This document shows, piece by piece, positions 1 to 8,136 of a stretch of 56,773 bases of DNA. The notes beneath the pieces were generated by a model. It ran no database searches. It was given only the letters and a program-made list of their open reading frames with translations, and was not told the origin of the DNA. Made by a program: the position numbers and the translations under genes. How positions within the stretch are numbered: position 1 is the first letter of the stretch; every line of letters begins with the position of its first letter. The stretch is from positions 1 to 56,773 of the forward strand of contig PNAT01000109.1 in assembly GCA_003169675.1 (NCBI GenBank). Direction: 5' to 3'. This stretch comes from Acidimicrobiaceae bacterium (GTDB lineage: Bacteria; Actinomycetota; Acidimicrobiia; Acidimicrobiales; RAAP-2).

Positions 1-1
1 C

Positions 2-337
2 ATCGTCGACCGGGCCAAGGACATGATCATCCGCGGCGGTGAGAACGTGTACTCCATACAGGTCGAAGCAGCCCTTCACGAGCACCCGGCGGTGGCCGAC
101 TGCGCCGTCATCGGGATTCCCGATCCGACCCTGGGTGAAACGGTGGGTGCCGTCATCGTGCTGCGCCCCGGTCACAAGGTGGCGGCCGAAGAGCTCTCCC
201 TGCATGTGAAGAGCCGCCTGGCCGGCTTCATGGTCCCCACCAAGATCTGGTTCAGGGATGAGCCCCTCCCCCGCAATCCGCAGGGCAAGGTCCTCAAGCG
301 CGAGCTGCGCGACGAACTGGTGAACCTGCCTTCCTGA
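2..337 (+). CDS. Acyl-CoA synthetase (AMP-binding), C-terminal part
   Basis: The gene enters from the left edge, so only the last 111 residues are visible and the start is missing. It begins in IVDRAKDMIIRGGENVYS, the A8 hinge region of ANL-superfamily ligases, and continues into the small C-terminal domain with HPAVADCAVIGIPD. The invariant catalytic lysine is in PRNPQGKVLKREL near the end. These enzymes activate a carboxylic acid to an acyl-AMP and then to an acyl-CoA. Substrate specificity lies in the missing N-terminal part, so it cannot be called. The gene converges on the peroxiredoxin gene with 16 bases between the stops. Confidence 0.93.
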   Translation: MVDRAKDMIIRGGENVYSIQVEAALHEHPAVADCAVIGIPDPTLGETVGAVIVLRPGHKVAAEELSLHVKSRLAGFMVPTKIWFRDEPLPRNPQGKVLKRELRDELVNLPS

Positions 338-353
338 GGGTGGGCGTCGGCTC

Positions 354-989
354 TCAGCGGTTGGGCTGGGGGGTCACCCGGAGGTATGGCTTGAGGGCCT
401 TCCATCCCTTGGGGAATCGAGCCTTGGCGTCGTCATCACTCAGGGCGGGGACGATGATGACATCCTCACCGTCTTTCCAGTTGACCGGGGTGGCCACCGA
501 GAAGTCGGCGGTCAGCTGCAACGAGTCGAGCACGCGGAGGATCTCCGGCACGTTGCGGCCGGTGGAGGCCGGGTAGGTCAGCGTGAGCTTGACCTTCTTG
601 TCCGGGCCGATGATGAAGACCGAGCGCACCGTCAGGGTGTCGTTGGCGTTGGGGTGGATCATGTCGTAGAGGTCGGCCACCTGGCGGTCCTCGTCACCGA
701 TCAGGGGGAAGGCCAGGGCCGTGCCCTGGGTCTCCTCAATGTCGCCCGCCCAGCCCTTGTGGGATTCGACCGAGTCCACGGAGAGACCGATCAGCTTGGC
801 GTTGCGCTTGTCGAACTCGCCCTTGGCCGCCGAGAACGCCCCCAATTCGGTGGTGCACACCGGTGTGAAGTCCTTGGGGTGGGAGAAGAGGATCCCCCAG
901 CTGTCGCCCAGCCACTCGTGGAAATTGATCGTGCCGTCCGTGGTGTCGGCCGTGAAGTCGGGAGCGGTGTCCCCGAGTCGTACTGCCAT
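354..989 (-). CDS. Peroxiredoxin, 1-Cys/Prx6 type
   Basis: This 211-residue protein reduces hydrogen peroxide and organic hydroperoxides in the cytoplasm. The peroxidatic cysteine is C45 in FTPVCTTELG, preceded by FSHPKDFTP, the standard active-site loop. The length, about 210 residues, and the long C-terminal part with VNWKDGEDVIIVPALSDDDA match the Prx6/AhpC-TSA C-terminal subfamily rather than the 2-Cys AhpC group. No obvious second resolving cysteine is visible, which supports a 1-Cys mechanism. The ATG start is preceded by AGGAGG at a 6-base spacing. It is monocistronic, convergent with the acyl-CoA synthetase and divergent from the enoyl-CoA hydratase. Confidence 0.95.
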   Translation of the reverse strand: MAVRLGDTAPDFTADTTDGTINFHEWLGDSWGILFSHPKDFTPVCTTELGAFSAAKGEFDKRNAKLIGLSVDSVESHKGWAGDIEETQGTALAFPLIGDEDRQVADLYDMIHPNANDTLTVRSVFIIGPDKKVKLTLTYPASTGRNVPEILRVLDSLQLTADFSVATPVNWKDGEDVIIVPALSDDDAKARFPKGWKALKPYLRVTPQPNR

Positions 990-1176
990 GTGGTCCTCCT
1001 GTAGATGTGATGCCGGGTCTTGGAGATCGACACCCTACCGGTTGCCGGATCAATTGTCGACCCGATTGGTCGTCTTTATGCAAATTGGGTCAACAGGGCG
1101 CGAACAGTCCGTCATCTTGTGGTGGGCCGGAGGGCAGATGAGCCACTGACCAGGTAAGTCGTGCGAGAATGCCGGC

Positions 1177-2031
1177 ATGGGTGCACGGGATTCCGAGACG
1201 GGCGGGGCGTCCGACGCCGACCTCGGGGACGGCCTTGCGGGCAGCTACACGCCCTACCGGCCCGACACTCTGACCATCGAACGCGACGGGGCGGTCTCCA
1301 TTGTGACCATCACCCGGCCCGAGCGGCGAAACGCCGTCGACAGCCTCTGCGCCGATCAGCTTCGCGATGCCTTTCTGGCCTTTGACCAGGACGAATCCCA
1401 GTCGGTGGCCATCCTGACCGGGGCCCAGGGCACATTCTGCGCCGGCGCCGACCTCAAGGCGGTGGCCGAGGGTGATCGCCGGCCCATCCCCGACCAGGGG
1501 ACGGGCCCGATGGGCCCCACCCGGCTGACCCTCTCCAAGCCCGTGATCGCGGCCATCGAGGGATACGCCGTGGCGGGCGGGATCGAGCTGGCGCTGTGGT
1601 GCGATCTACGGGTAGCCGCGGAAGATGCGATCTTCGGGGTCTTCTGCCGGCGCTTCGGTGTGCCCCTGTGCGACCTGGGGACGGTCCGGCTGCCGCGGAT
1701 CCTCGGACACGGCCGGGCCATGGACCTCATCCTCACGGGTCGCGCCGTGACCGCCCCCGAGGCGCTCCAGCTGGGCCTGGCCAACCGGGTCGTCGGCCCC
1801 GGCCAGGCGCTCGGCGCATCCGTCGCCCTGGCCCGGCAACTGGCCGCGCTGCCCCAATTCTGCCTGCGATCGGACCGCATGTCCGCCCTTGAGCAATGGG
1901 GCATGAGCGAAGAGGATGCCGCCATCAACGAGGCCGGGCGCGGGCGAGCCGTCTTCGCGAGCGGCGAGACCCTGGCCGGGGCCATCCAATTCGCCGGCGG
2001 CGCCGGGCGTGGAGGCGCCTCAATCACCTGA
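1177..2031 (+). CDS. Enoyl-CoA hydratase/isomerase (crotonase) family protein
   Basis: This 284-residue crotonase-fold protein probably hydrates or isomerises a 2-enoyl-CoA in beta-oxidation or a related CoA pathway. The oxyanion-hole motifs are visible: FCAGADLKA near residue 90 and GYAVAGGIELALWCD near residue 130. The second catalytic region reads RRFGVPLCDLGTVRLPR, where many hydratases carry a glutamate; the exact acid-base residues differ, so the precise reaction is uncertain. About 30 extra N-terminal residues precede the domain. GAGAAT, a weak -10, ends 6 bases before the ATG and suggests leaderless transcription. The HAD gene follows after 5 bases and is probably co-transcribed. Confidence 0.9.
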   Translation: MGARDSETGGASDADLGDGLAGSYTPYRPDTLTIERDGAVSIVTITRPERRNAVDSLCADQLRDAFLAFDQDESQSVAILTGAQGTFCAGADLKAVAEGDRRPIPDQGTGPMGPTRLTLSKPVIAAIEGYAVAGGIELALWCDLRVAAEDAIFGVFCRRFGVPLCDLGTVRLPRILGHGRAMDLILTGRAVTAPEALQLGLANRVVGPGQALGASVALARQLAALPQFCLRSDRMSALEQWGMSEEDAAINEAGRGRAVFASGETLAGAIQFAGGAGRGGASIT

Positions 2032-2036
2032 GGCGC

Positions 2037-2804
2037 ATGGCCGATCTCCCCATCTCATCGGCCGTGCCCGCGGTCCACACGGTCGCCGCCTTCGACTTCG
2101 ACGGCACGCTGACCGATGGCGGGAGCGTGTACCCCTTCCTGGTCTCCCTGTGCGGCACCTGGCCCGTGCTGCGGATCTCGGTGCGCCTGGCTCCCCTTCT
2201 CCTGCGCGCTGCGCTGGCCGGAGGCAACCTGGCCGACGAGGCCAAGGAGAAGCTGTTCATACGCCTGCTGGGCGGCCTGTCGGTCGATGAGGTGAACCGG
2301 CTGTCGGCCGCGTTCGCCTCCATCCACCTCGGGCGGCATCTCCGGGAGGACACCCGACAGCGCTTGGAGTGGCACCAGAGCCAGGGGCACCACGTGGTCA
2401 TCGTCTCGGCGTCGCCCGAGTGCTATGTCAACCCCGCCGGGGAGCAACTCGGCGTCGACGGGGTGGTGGCCACCCGGCTGGCCGTCGGGGGGGGCGGGCT
2501 TCTCACCGGCGGTTACGAGGGAAAGAACTGCCGTGGTGCGGAGAAGTACGCCCGCCTGGTCGGCCACCTGCGCGCCCACGGCCTGCTGTCGGGCCATGGG
2601 AGCGGGCAACCCATCCTGTGGGCCTACGGCAACAGTCGAGGCGATCTCCGCCTCCTCAACGCGGCCGACCATGGGGTCGATGCCGGGAGATTGGGGCCAC
2701 TTGGTCGGCTGCGCCGGTTTCCCCGCCTGGTCGATGTGAGCCGGGATGCGGGCGGCCAACCTCAGCCGGGGCTCACGGCGATGCCGACCACTCGTCCCGA
2801 GTAA
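2037..2804 (+). CDS. HAD-superfamily subfamily IB hydrolase (SerB-like phosphatase)
   Basis: A 255-residue HAD phosphatase. Motif I is DFDGT near residue 18 (nucleophile and general acid aspartates), motif II is the serine in VIVSASPE, and motif III is GNSRGD near the C terminus. A helical cap lies between motifs I and II. This arrangement matches HAD-IB proteins annotated as phosphoserine phosphatase-like or lysophospholipid phosphatase; the substrate is unknown. The ATG at 2037 lies 5 bases after the hydratase stop; longer in-frame extensions would run into that gene. Its last 43 bases overlap the 3' end of the convergent SpoIID-domain gene on the other strand. Confidence 0.88.
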   Translation: MADLPISSAVPAVHTVAAFDFDGTLTDGGSVYPFLVSLCGTWPVLRISVRLAPLLLRAALAGGNLADEAKEKLFIRLLGGLSVDEVNRLSAAFASIHLGRHLREDTRQRLEWHQSQGHHVVIVSASPECYVNPAGEQLGVDGVVATRLAVGGGGLLTGGYEGKNCRGAEKYARLVGHLRAHGLLSGHGSGQPILWAYGNSRGDLRLLNAADHGVDAGRLGPLGRLRRFPRLVDVSRDAGGQPQPGLTAMPTTRPE

Positions 2805-4858
2805 CCGTTGATGGTGGTGGCCACGTCCCCGAAGTAGGGGGCGTCGCCGAAGCTGAAGGCCTGGCCGGTCTGATCGACCACGTCGAACCCGCCTCCGCCG
2901 ATGTCGGGGATCATCGCCGCCATGGGGCTGTTGGCAGTAGCGAGGCCCGGAGAGCTGCCGCTGGGTGACACCGGGGGGGCGTCGCCGAAGGCGTGCACGG
3001 TGGCGTTGGCCTCCAGCATCCAGTAGCCACCACCGTCCGCCGAGGGGGCCACGCCCACAATGGGCGTGGGCGGTGGGTTGTTGCCGAGCGATCCGTGGAA
3101 GGCGGCGTCGCCGAAGGCGAAGAGCCCACCGTCGGAGGCGATCAACCAGTAGCCGCCCCCGTCGTGGGTGGGGACCATCCCGACGATGGGCCTGTTGAGC
3201 TTCAGGCTGCCCGTACTGCCGTGGAAGGCGGCGTCGCCGAAGCTGAACACGCCGCCGTCGGAGGCGACCAGCCAGTAGCCGCCGCCACTGGGTGTCGCTG
3301 CCATGCCCACCATCGGCTTGTTGAGGGTGATGTTGCCGGTGCTGCCGTGGAAGGTGGCATTGCCGAAGCTGAAGACGCCGCCGTCGGAGGCCACTTCCCA
3401 GTACCCGCCGCCGTCGCGCGTGGCCGCCATGCCCACCACCGGCTTGTTGAGGGTGATGTTGCCGGTGCTGCCGTGGAAGCTGGCATTGCCGAAGCTGAAG
3501 ACGCCGCCGTCGCCGGCGTTGATCCAATAGCCGCCGACCCCACCACTGGGTTGATTGCCCACGCCGAACCAGTCGGACTGCAGGTTGAAGGCGGCGGCGA
3601 AGGCATCGCCGGACACCGAGACCGACCCGTTCGAGCCCGCGAGCGTCAGGTGTTGCACCCGCCCGCCGAAGTCGCCCAGGCCGTTGCGCGAGGTGACGGT
3701 CAGCGCACTGAGCGTGCCGATCTGCGGGTAGGCGGCATCAATGGTCGCCACGGGAATGGACGCCGTCCAGTTGTGGTGCGGGTTGCAGGCGGAAGGGAGG
3801 CAGATGGCGTCGCCCGCATCGACGACGGCGGGGAACTGGGCACCGGCCGAGTAGCCCCCCGACGACGACGAGTACTGGGTGTCGGCCACGGTGTTGGTGG
3901 TGTTGATCACCATGACCTGACCCGCCGTTTGGGCGGCCGCCGCTATGGACGTGGCCGTCTCGTATCTCGTGCCGGGATAGGCCTGGCAGGCGGTCGAGTC
4001 GCAGATGTCGGCATAGCCGCCATACCCCCCGGGGCTCGCTTCGACGTAGGAGCGGGAAGCCACCGTCTGGGCCTCACTCTGCTGGAAGCCCCAGTTGAAA
4101 CCGGGTGTGCCCGGGTTGGCGCTCCCCAGGGCAGCCCAAGTCGTCGGGGACTCCGCGGGCGCCACGTCTTGTACATATTGCTCAAGTGGGACCGTGTTGA
4201 CGGTGCGGGCGGCTCCGGTGGAGTTGGCTAATGCAGTGAGCGTGCCGTGCAGGGTGAGGTTTGGCCCACAGAGGAAGAGCGGGACATTTGCGGTGGCGGG
4301 CGAGGCAGTTGGATTGTTGATCCCAGTAGCGACTTGCGCCCATGGGGTCGAACCGGGATCCCCACCGCAACCACCACTCGTGTAGATGGTGTAGTTGCCG
4401 GGACTGACCAGTTGGAAACGCACCGCAACGGCCGAACCACCGGGGTAGTTGACGTTCCCCGATTGCGCGGTGACAATCGTGTCGCCACCGTTGACCTCTG
4501 TCATGGCCACGTTGACGTTGCCGCCATTGAAAGCGACCGGTGCAGTGCCGTCGCCCAGAGTGTGCAGGGATGTGTTGCCGTAATAGTGGGAGAGGATCTG
4601 CTGGTAGGTGAAGTTGCCCCCACCGTTGTCCGCTCCTAGCGCGTAGCCCAGCGAACCCCACTGGCTCATGCCGATCCCGTGCCCGTAGCCGTGGCCATTG
4701 AGGACCACCGAAGAAGTGGGGTAGGCGGCCGCCGGTGAGACGGGCCTGACCAGGAGCATCGCCGTACCGGAAAGCGACAGCACGAGGCCCAGGACAAGAG
4801 TGGATCCAAGTCGCCGGAGGGAGAGACTCGGGCGCGTACGTAGAGAACCGGCCGGCAC
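2762..4858 (-). CDS. Secreted SpoIID/LytB-domain protein with C-terminal surface repeats
   Basis: A roughly 698-residue exported protein. An arginine-rich N terminus, a hydrophobic stretch and an AAAYP cleavage-like site form a signal peptide. GHGYGHGIGMSQWG and YQQILSHYY mark a SpoIID-type domain, followed by VPLEQYVQDVAPAESP and an AQTVASRSY segment. SpoIID relatives cleave or modulate cleavage of peptidoglycan glycan strands. The last 257 residues are six tandem units of 42 to 46 residues (2765-3535). The GTG at 4858 is preferred: TAGGAT (4868-4873) ends 9 bases upstream, whereas an upstream TTG at 4867 directly abuts it. A role in cell-wall remodelling or surface display is inferred. Confidence 0.85.
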   Translation of the reverse strand: MPAGSLRTRPSLSLRRLGSTLVLGLVLSLSGTAMLLVRPVSPAAAYPTSSVVLNGHGYGHGIGMSQWGSLGYALGADNGGGNFTYQQILSHYYGNTSLHTLGDGTAPVAFNGGNVNVAMTEVNGGDTIVTAQSGNVNYPGGSAVAVRFQLVSPGNYTIYTSGGCGGDPGSTPWAQVATGINNPTASPATANVPLFLCGPNLTLHGTLTALANSTGAARTVNTVPLEQYVQDVAPAESPTTWAALGSANPGTPGFNWGFQQSEAQTVASRSYVEASPGGYGGYADICDSTACQAYPGTRYETATSIAAAAQTAGQVMVINTTNTVADTQYSSSSGGYSAGAQFPAVVDAGDAICLPSACNPHHNWTASIPVATIDAAYPQIGTLSALTVTSRNGLGDFGGRVQHLTLAGSNGSVSVSGDAFAAAFNLQSDWFGVGNQPSGGVGGYWINAGDGGVFSFGNASFHGSTGNITLNKPVVGMAATRDGGGYWEVASDGGVFSFGNATFHGSTGNITLNKPMVGMAATPSGGGYWLVASDGGVFSFGDAAFHGSTGSLKLNRPIVGMVPTHDGGGYWLIASDGGLFAFGDAAFHGSLGNNPPPTPIVGVAPSADGGGYWMLEANATVHAFGDAPPVSPSGSSPGLATANSPMAAMIPDIGGGGFDVVDQTGQAFSFGDAPYFGDVATTINGYSGRVVGIAVSPG
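2765..3535 (-). repeat. Six tandem 42-residue GGYW/FGDA coding repeats
   Basis: Six units with the pattern GGYWxxASDGGxFSFGDAxFHGSxG...LNxPIVGM (42, 42, 42, 42, 46 and 43 residues). The first four are regular; the last two are degenerate, having lost part of GGYW or the DGG turn. Units 1 and 2 are almost identical in DNA over about 70 bases starting near 3315 and 3441, exactly 126 bases apart. The glycine/aromatic periodicity suggests one beta-sheet blade per unit, which is inference. Confidence 0.9.
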
Positions 4859-4933
4859 GATGGCCAAATCCTACCGGCGACGTATCGATGAATGGGTGCA
4901 TCCCCCGCAATCGGGGTGGCAGCGATGCACCGG

Positions 4934-4939
4934 TACACT
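4934..4939 (+). promoter_or_regulatory. -10 element TACACT for the 4948 glycosyltransferase (leaderless)
   Basis: TACACT ends 8 bases before the GTG at 4948, the geometry expected if transcription starts at or next to the start codon. No Shine-Dalgarno sequence is visible. This supports GTG 4948 over the in-frame ATG at 4888. Confidence 0.5.
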
Positions 4940-4947
4940 GCACGCCC

Positions 4948-6030
4948 GTGCGGGTCGACCAGGTGATTCCGTCGTTGGCCAGCCGTGATGCCATCGGCGT
5001 GCACACACTGAACCTGCGCGACGGGCTGCGTGCCGCCGGCATCGACTCCGACATCTATTACGGCAGCTTCACCCCGGATGTGCAGCACGAAGGGCGCCCG
5101 GTGACTGAGCTCGGGCGAGCGGGTCGCGACCGCTGGTTGCTCTACCAGTCCTCCATCGGCAGCCCCGTCTACGACATCTTGGCGGCGCGTGACGAGCCCA
5201 AGCTGGTCAACTACCACAACATCACGCCGGCTTCGCTGTTGCGCGACTGGGAGCCCAACGTGGCCTACGAGGTGGCACTGGGCCGCACCCAGTTGGCCCG
5301 CTTGGCCCCGCAGAGTCGCTTCGCCGTGGCCGACTCCGCCTTCAATGAGTCGGAACTGCGGGCCCTCGGGTACGAGGAGACGGCCGTGGTGCCCCTCCTG
5401 ATCGACATGCGCTCCAAGAGCGACGAACCCGATCCGGACCTGGCCGGGCTCATGGCCCACCGCAAGGTGAGCGAGGGCGGGGCGGACCTGCTCTTCGTGG
5501 GGAAGATCTCGGCCCACAAGGCACCCCATGACCTGGTCAAGATGCTCCATGTCCTGCGCCGCCTCTACGATCCCGCGGCGCGCCTGCACCTCGTGGGCTC
5601 GCCCCTGGGCGAGACATACGGGCCGGCGCTGGACGCCTTCATTGCCGAACTGGAATTGACCGATGCGGTGTTCCTCCCGGGCTCAGTCAGCGGCACCGAG
5701 CTGGAGGCGTACTTTCAGGCGGCCGATGTGTTCGTGTGCGCCTCCGAGCATGAGGGCTTCTGCGTGCCCCTGGCCGAGGCGATGGGACACGGCCTCCCGA
5801 TCGTGGCCTACGGCGTCACCGCCGTTCCCGAGACAGTCGCCGGAGCCGGTTTGATCCTGCCCGACAAGTCAGCGGTGCCCTTCGCGGCGGCCGTGGCGCG
5901 GGTCATCGGCGACGCCGCGTTGCGCGGCGCCCTCTCTGATGCCGGACGGGCCCGGGCGGCGCAATTCGACCTGGGAGCGTCCCAACGGCGCTTCGTCTCC
6001 CTAGTGCATACGGCGATCGGTCACCGCTAA
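4948..6030 (+). CDS. Family 4 glycosyltransferase (GT-B)
   Basis: A 360-residue retaining glycosyltransferase. The N-terminal acceptor domain starts VDQVIPSLASRDAIGVHTLNL and carries NYHNITPASL and DSAFNESEL. The C-terminal nucleotide-sugar domain has LLFVGKISAHKAPHDL and SEHEGFCVPLAEAMG, the E-x7-E motif that binds the donor. It is paralogous to the proteins at 7081, 8133 and 13921, which share the whole domain plan. Starting at GTG 4948 removes a poorly conserved 20-residue extension. It is probably involved in building a surface glycan; donor and acceptor are unknown. Its TAA overlaps the stop of the convergent PLP enzyme. Confidence 0.88.
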   Translation: MRVDQVIPSLASRDAIGVHTLNLRDGLRAAGIDSDIYYGSFTPDVQHEGRPVTELGRAGRDRWLLYQSSIGSPVYDILAARDEPKLVNYHNITPASLLRDWEPNVAYEVALGRTQLARLAPQSRFAVADSAFNESELRALGYEETAVVPLLIDMRSKSDEPDPDLAGLMAHRKVSEGGADLLFVGKISAHKAPHDLVKMLHVLRRLYDPAARLHLVGSPLGETYGPALDAFIAELELTDAVFLPGSVSGTELEAYFQAADVFVCASEHEGFCVPLAEAMGHGLPIVAYGVTAVPETVAGAGLILPDKSAVPFAAAVARVIGDAALRGALSDAGRARAAQFDLGASQRRFVSLVHTAIGHR

Positions 6031-7019
6031 CCGAGGTGAAATTCCGTCACCTGCTCAGCGGCTCGCGAGACGGTGGCCGGATGGCCGAAGAGTCCAGGCA
6101 GTCCCCCCGTGTGGAGCAGGACCGTGCGTTCACCGGGTTGGATCTGTCCATCGACCACCGCACTTACCAGGCCGGCTAGGGCTCGGCCGGTGTAGATCGG
6201 ATCAAGGATCAGTCCCTCGGTTCGGGCCGCCACCAGCAGGGCGGACAACACCGCCTCGGTGAGCTCTCCGTAGCCGGCACCGACATGGTCCACGCGCAGC
6301 CTCAGCTCCTCCGGTGCCGAAGGAAGGCCGGCCAGACTCGCCACGAGGTCAGCCACGACCTCGGCCGGGTGAACGAGGGCGCCCGTGTCAACGCCGAGCA
6401 CTCGGCGCGAGCCGAGCGCGTGCACCAACCCCGCCATGGTGCCCCCGGATCCGACGGCGGTGACGACCGTGGTGAGCCCCGGCATCTGCGCCAGGATCTC
6501 ACGGCCACCTTCGACGTAGCCCCGAGCCCCGAGGGCACTGGAGCCGCCGTAGGGAATGAACACCGGTCGGGCGTCCCGGTCACAAAGGACTTCCATGATG
6601 GATGACGCCACCGATTCGAGTTCCTCGTGCGCCACATCGCCGGCCCAGGCCACCGTGGCACCACAGAGTCCATTGAGCGCGACATTGCCATTTTCGGGTC
6701 CGCCCTTGGTGCCGGCCAGGACCAGCACGACGTGGAGTCCCAATCGCGCCCCGGCTGCCGCGGTCAGGCGGGCATGATTGCTCTGCCGGGCACCGCAGGT
6801 CACCAAGGTGTCGGCCCCACGGGCGATGGCCTCTCCGCAGATCCACTCGAGCTTGCGCACCTTGTTACCACCTCCCCCGAGGCCGGTCAGGTCGTCGCGT
6901 TTGATCCAGAGGTCCTCGGCCCCGAGGCCAATGGCCTGGGCCAACCGGGGGGCGGGCTCCAATGGCGTGGGCCAGGTGCCCAGAATCACGGGCACCGTAG
7001 GCATGAAATCTGTCGCCAT
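6027..7019 (-). CDS. PLP-dependent D-cysteine desulfhydrase / ACC deaminase family enzyme
   Basis: A 330-residue fold-type II PLP enzyme. GGGGNKVRKLE near residue 53 contains the Schiff-base lysine, TCGARQSNHARLTAAAGARLG is the following cofactor/substrate segment, and AVGSGGTMAGL binds the phosphate. This set is shared by D-cysteine desulfhydrase, which makes pyruvate, sulfide and ammonia, and by 1-aminocyclopropane-1-carboxylate deaminase. The sequence does not decide between them, although desulfhydrase-like activity is more common in actinobacteria. A GGGGAGG lies about 10 bases before the ATG. It is not related to the neighbouring glycosyltransferases and is likely monocistronic. Confidence 0.85.
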   Translation of the reverse strand: MATDFMPTVPVILGTWPTPLEPAPRLAQAIGLGAEDLWIKRDDLTGLGGGGNKVRKLEWICGEAIARGADTLVTCGARQSNHARLTAAAGARLGLHVVLVLAGTKGGPENGNVALNGLCGATVAWAGDVAHEELESVASSIMEVLCDRDARPVFIPYGGSSALGARGYVEGGREILAQMPGLTTVVTAVGSGGTMAGLVHALGSRRVLGVDTGALVHPAEVVADLVASLAGLPSAPEELRLRVDHVGAGYGELTEAVLSALLVAARTEGLILDPIYTGRALAGLVSAVVDGQIQPGERTVLLHTGGLPGLFGHPATVSRAAEQVTEFHLG

Positions 7020-7080
7020 CGTGGACTCGCCTCCCCTGCGTCCATCGTTGCATGAGGAGTCACCCTCCTGACCAGTGGCG

Positions 7081-8136
7081 TCAGCAGACCTGGCTCACCA
7101 GGTCGATAGCTCGGTCACCCGCCGTGGCCAGGTCGAGGGTGCTCAGCTGGGCCTGTGCCCCGGCAACGAGGGCGTCCCGCCGCGCCGGGTCGGCGAGCAC
7201 GGCGGCCGTGGCCTCGGCCAGCGCCCAGGGATCCGTCGTGTCGACCAGGACTCCGCCCGGCCCCAGGACTTCGGGCAGAGCGCCTGCTGCGTTGGCCACC
7301 ACGGGAAGCCCCATCGCCATGGCCTCGACGACCGGCACACCGAACCCCTCATGGTCCGAGGTCACCACCATCACGTCGGCACCAGCCATGGCCTTGACGA
7401 GGGATTCGTCACCCAACTGGCCCCGAAACGTCACCGCGCGGTGGAGGCCCATCTCTTCGACGAAGCGGCGCAGGGCGCTGGTATACGACGGCACGACGGA
7501 ACGCCCCACAATTTCGAGCGTCGCCCCGGGGTCGTGGTGCGCCCGTGCCACCAGGAGTGCCATAACGGCGTGCTGGAGCGCCTTGTTCGGAGCCAATCGA
7601 CCCACGCTGATCCATTTGGCGCCCTGTCGTACTTCAGAGGCACTGGAACGGGCCGTGGATCCTGTCGGCAACATGGCGGCAGGAGGCACGACCGCGGTGG
7701 TGCCAAAGCCGGCTGCTTGCAACTCGGACTCATTGAAAGAGGACATGGCGATGCCCAACGCGGCCCGAGGAGCCAGTGAGGCAAGCTCGGCACGGGCCCG
7801 CAGCTGATGGCGGGCCAGGCCGTTGTCCCAGGGGGCGTAGAACTCCGGAGGGGTGACGTTGTGGTAGTTCACCACCAGGGTCTCGGGGCGGGACAGGAGC
7901 CAGGGAGCCATGTCAGAGGCGGTGGCGAACTGGTAGAGCAGGACGTCACCGGCGGCGCACTGTTGCGGGTAGGCGGCCACCGGCTGGCTCTCGGCGGCCG
8001 TGTCGGGATCGGTCATCTCCACGTATATCCGGGACGGGATGCCCCGGGCCACCATCAGGTCGCGCAGGTGCATCGTGTGGCGCCCGACCGCATCACCGCG
8101 GTGGAGCATGGGGACGAACTGGTGAATTCCGCTCAC
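7081..8136 (-). CDS. Family 4 glycosyltransferase
   Basis: A 351-residue GT-B enzyme. The N terminus MSGIHQFVPMLHRGDAVGRHT and the NYHNVTPPEFYAPWDNGL segment are near-copies of the next gene upstream (8133-9224), showing a tandem duplication. The donor-binding part has VGRLAPNKALQHAV and SDHEGFGVPVVEAMAMG. It starts at a GTG that overlaps the upstream stop by 4 bases (GTGA), so it is translationally coupled and last in a methyltransferase-glycosyltransferase-glycosyltransferase operon. The predicted role is sugar transfer to a surface polysaccharide or glycolipid; sugar identity is unknown. Confidence 0.88.
   Translation of the reverse strand: MSGIHQFVPMLHRGDAVGRHTMHLRDLMVARGIPSRIYVEMTDPDTAAESQPVAAYPQQCAAGDVLLYQFATASDMAPWLLSRPETLVVNYHNVTPPEFYAPWDNGLARHQLRARAELASLAPRAALGIAMSSFNESELQAAGFGTTAVVPPAAMLPTGSTARSSASEVRQGAKWISVGRLAPNKALQHAVMALLVARAHHDPGATLEIVGRSVVPSYTSALRRFVEEMGLHRAVTFRGQLGDESLVKAMAGADVMVVTSDHEGFGVPVVEAMAMGLPVVANAAGALPEVLGPGGVLVDTTDPWALAEATAAVLADPARRDALVAGAQAQLSTLDLATAGDRAIDLVSQVC

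Noticed and set aside
2055-3527. 490-codon open frame on the minus strand opposite the HAD gene and beside the SpoIID repeats
   Set aside because: The product is arginine-rich and low in complexity, a shadow of the GC-rich repeat array in another frame; the SpoIID and HAD genes explain the DNA.
2993-4231. 412-codon plus-strand frame antisense to the SpoIID gene
   Set aside because: Valine/glycine-rich shadow created by the third-position GC bias of the real gene; no domain or start signal.
6027-7019. Definite naming as ACC deaminase
   Set aside because: Motifs are shared with D-cysteine desulfhydrase, and no residue that I can see decides between them.
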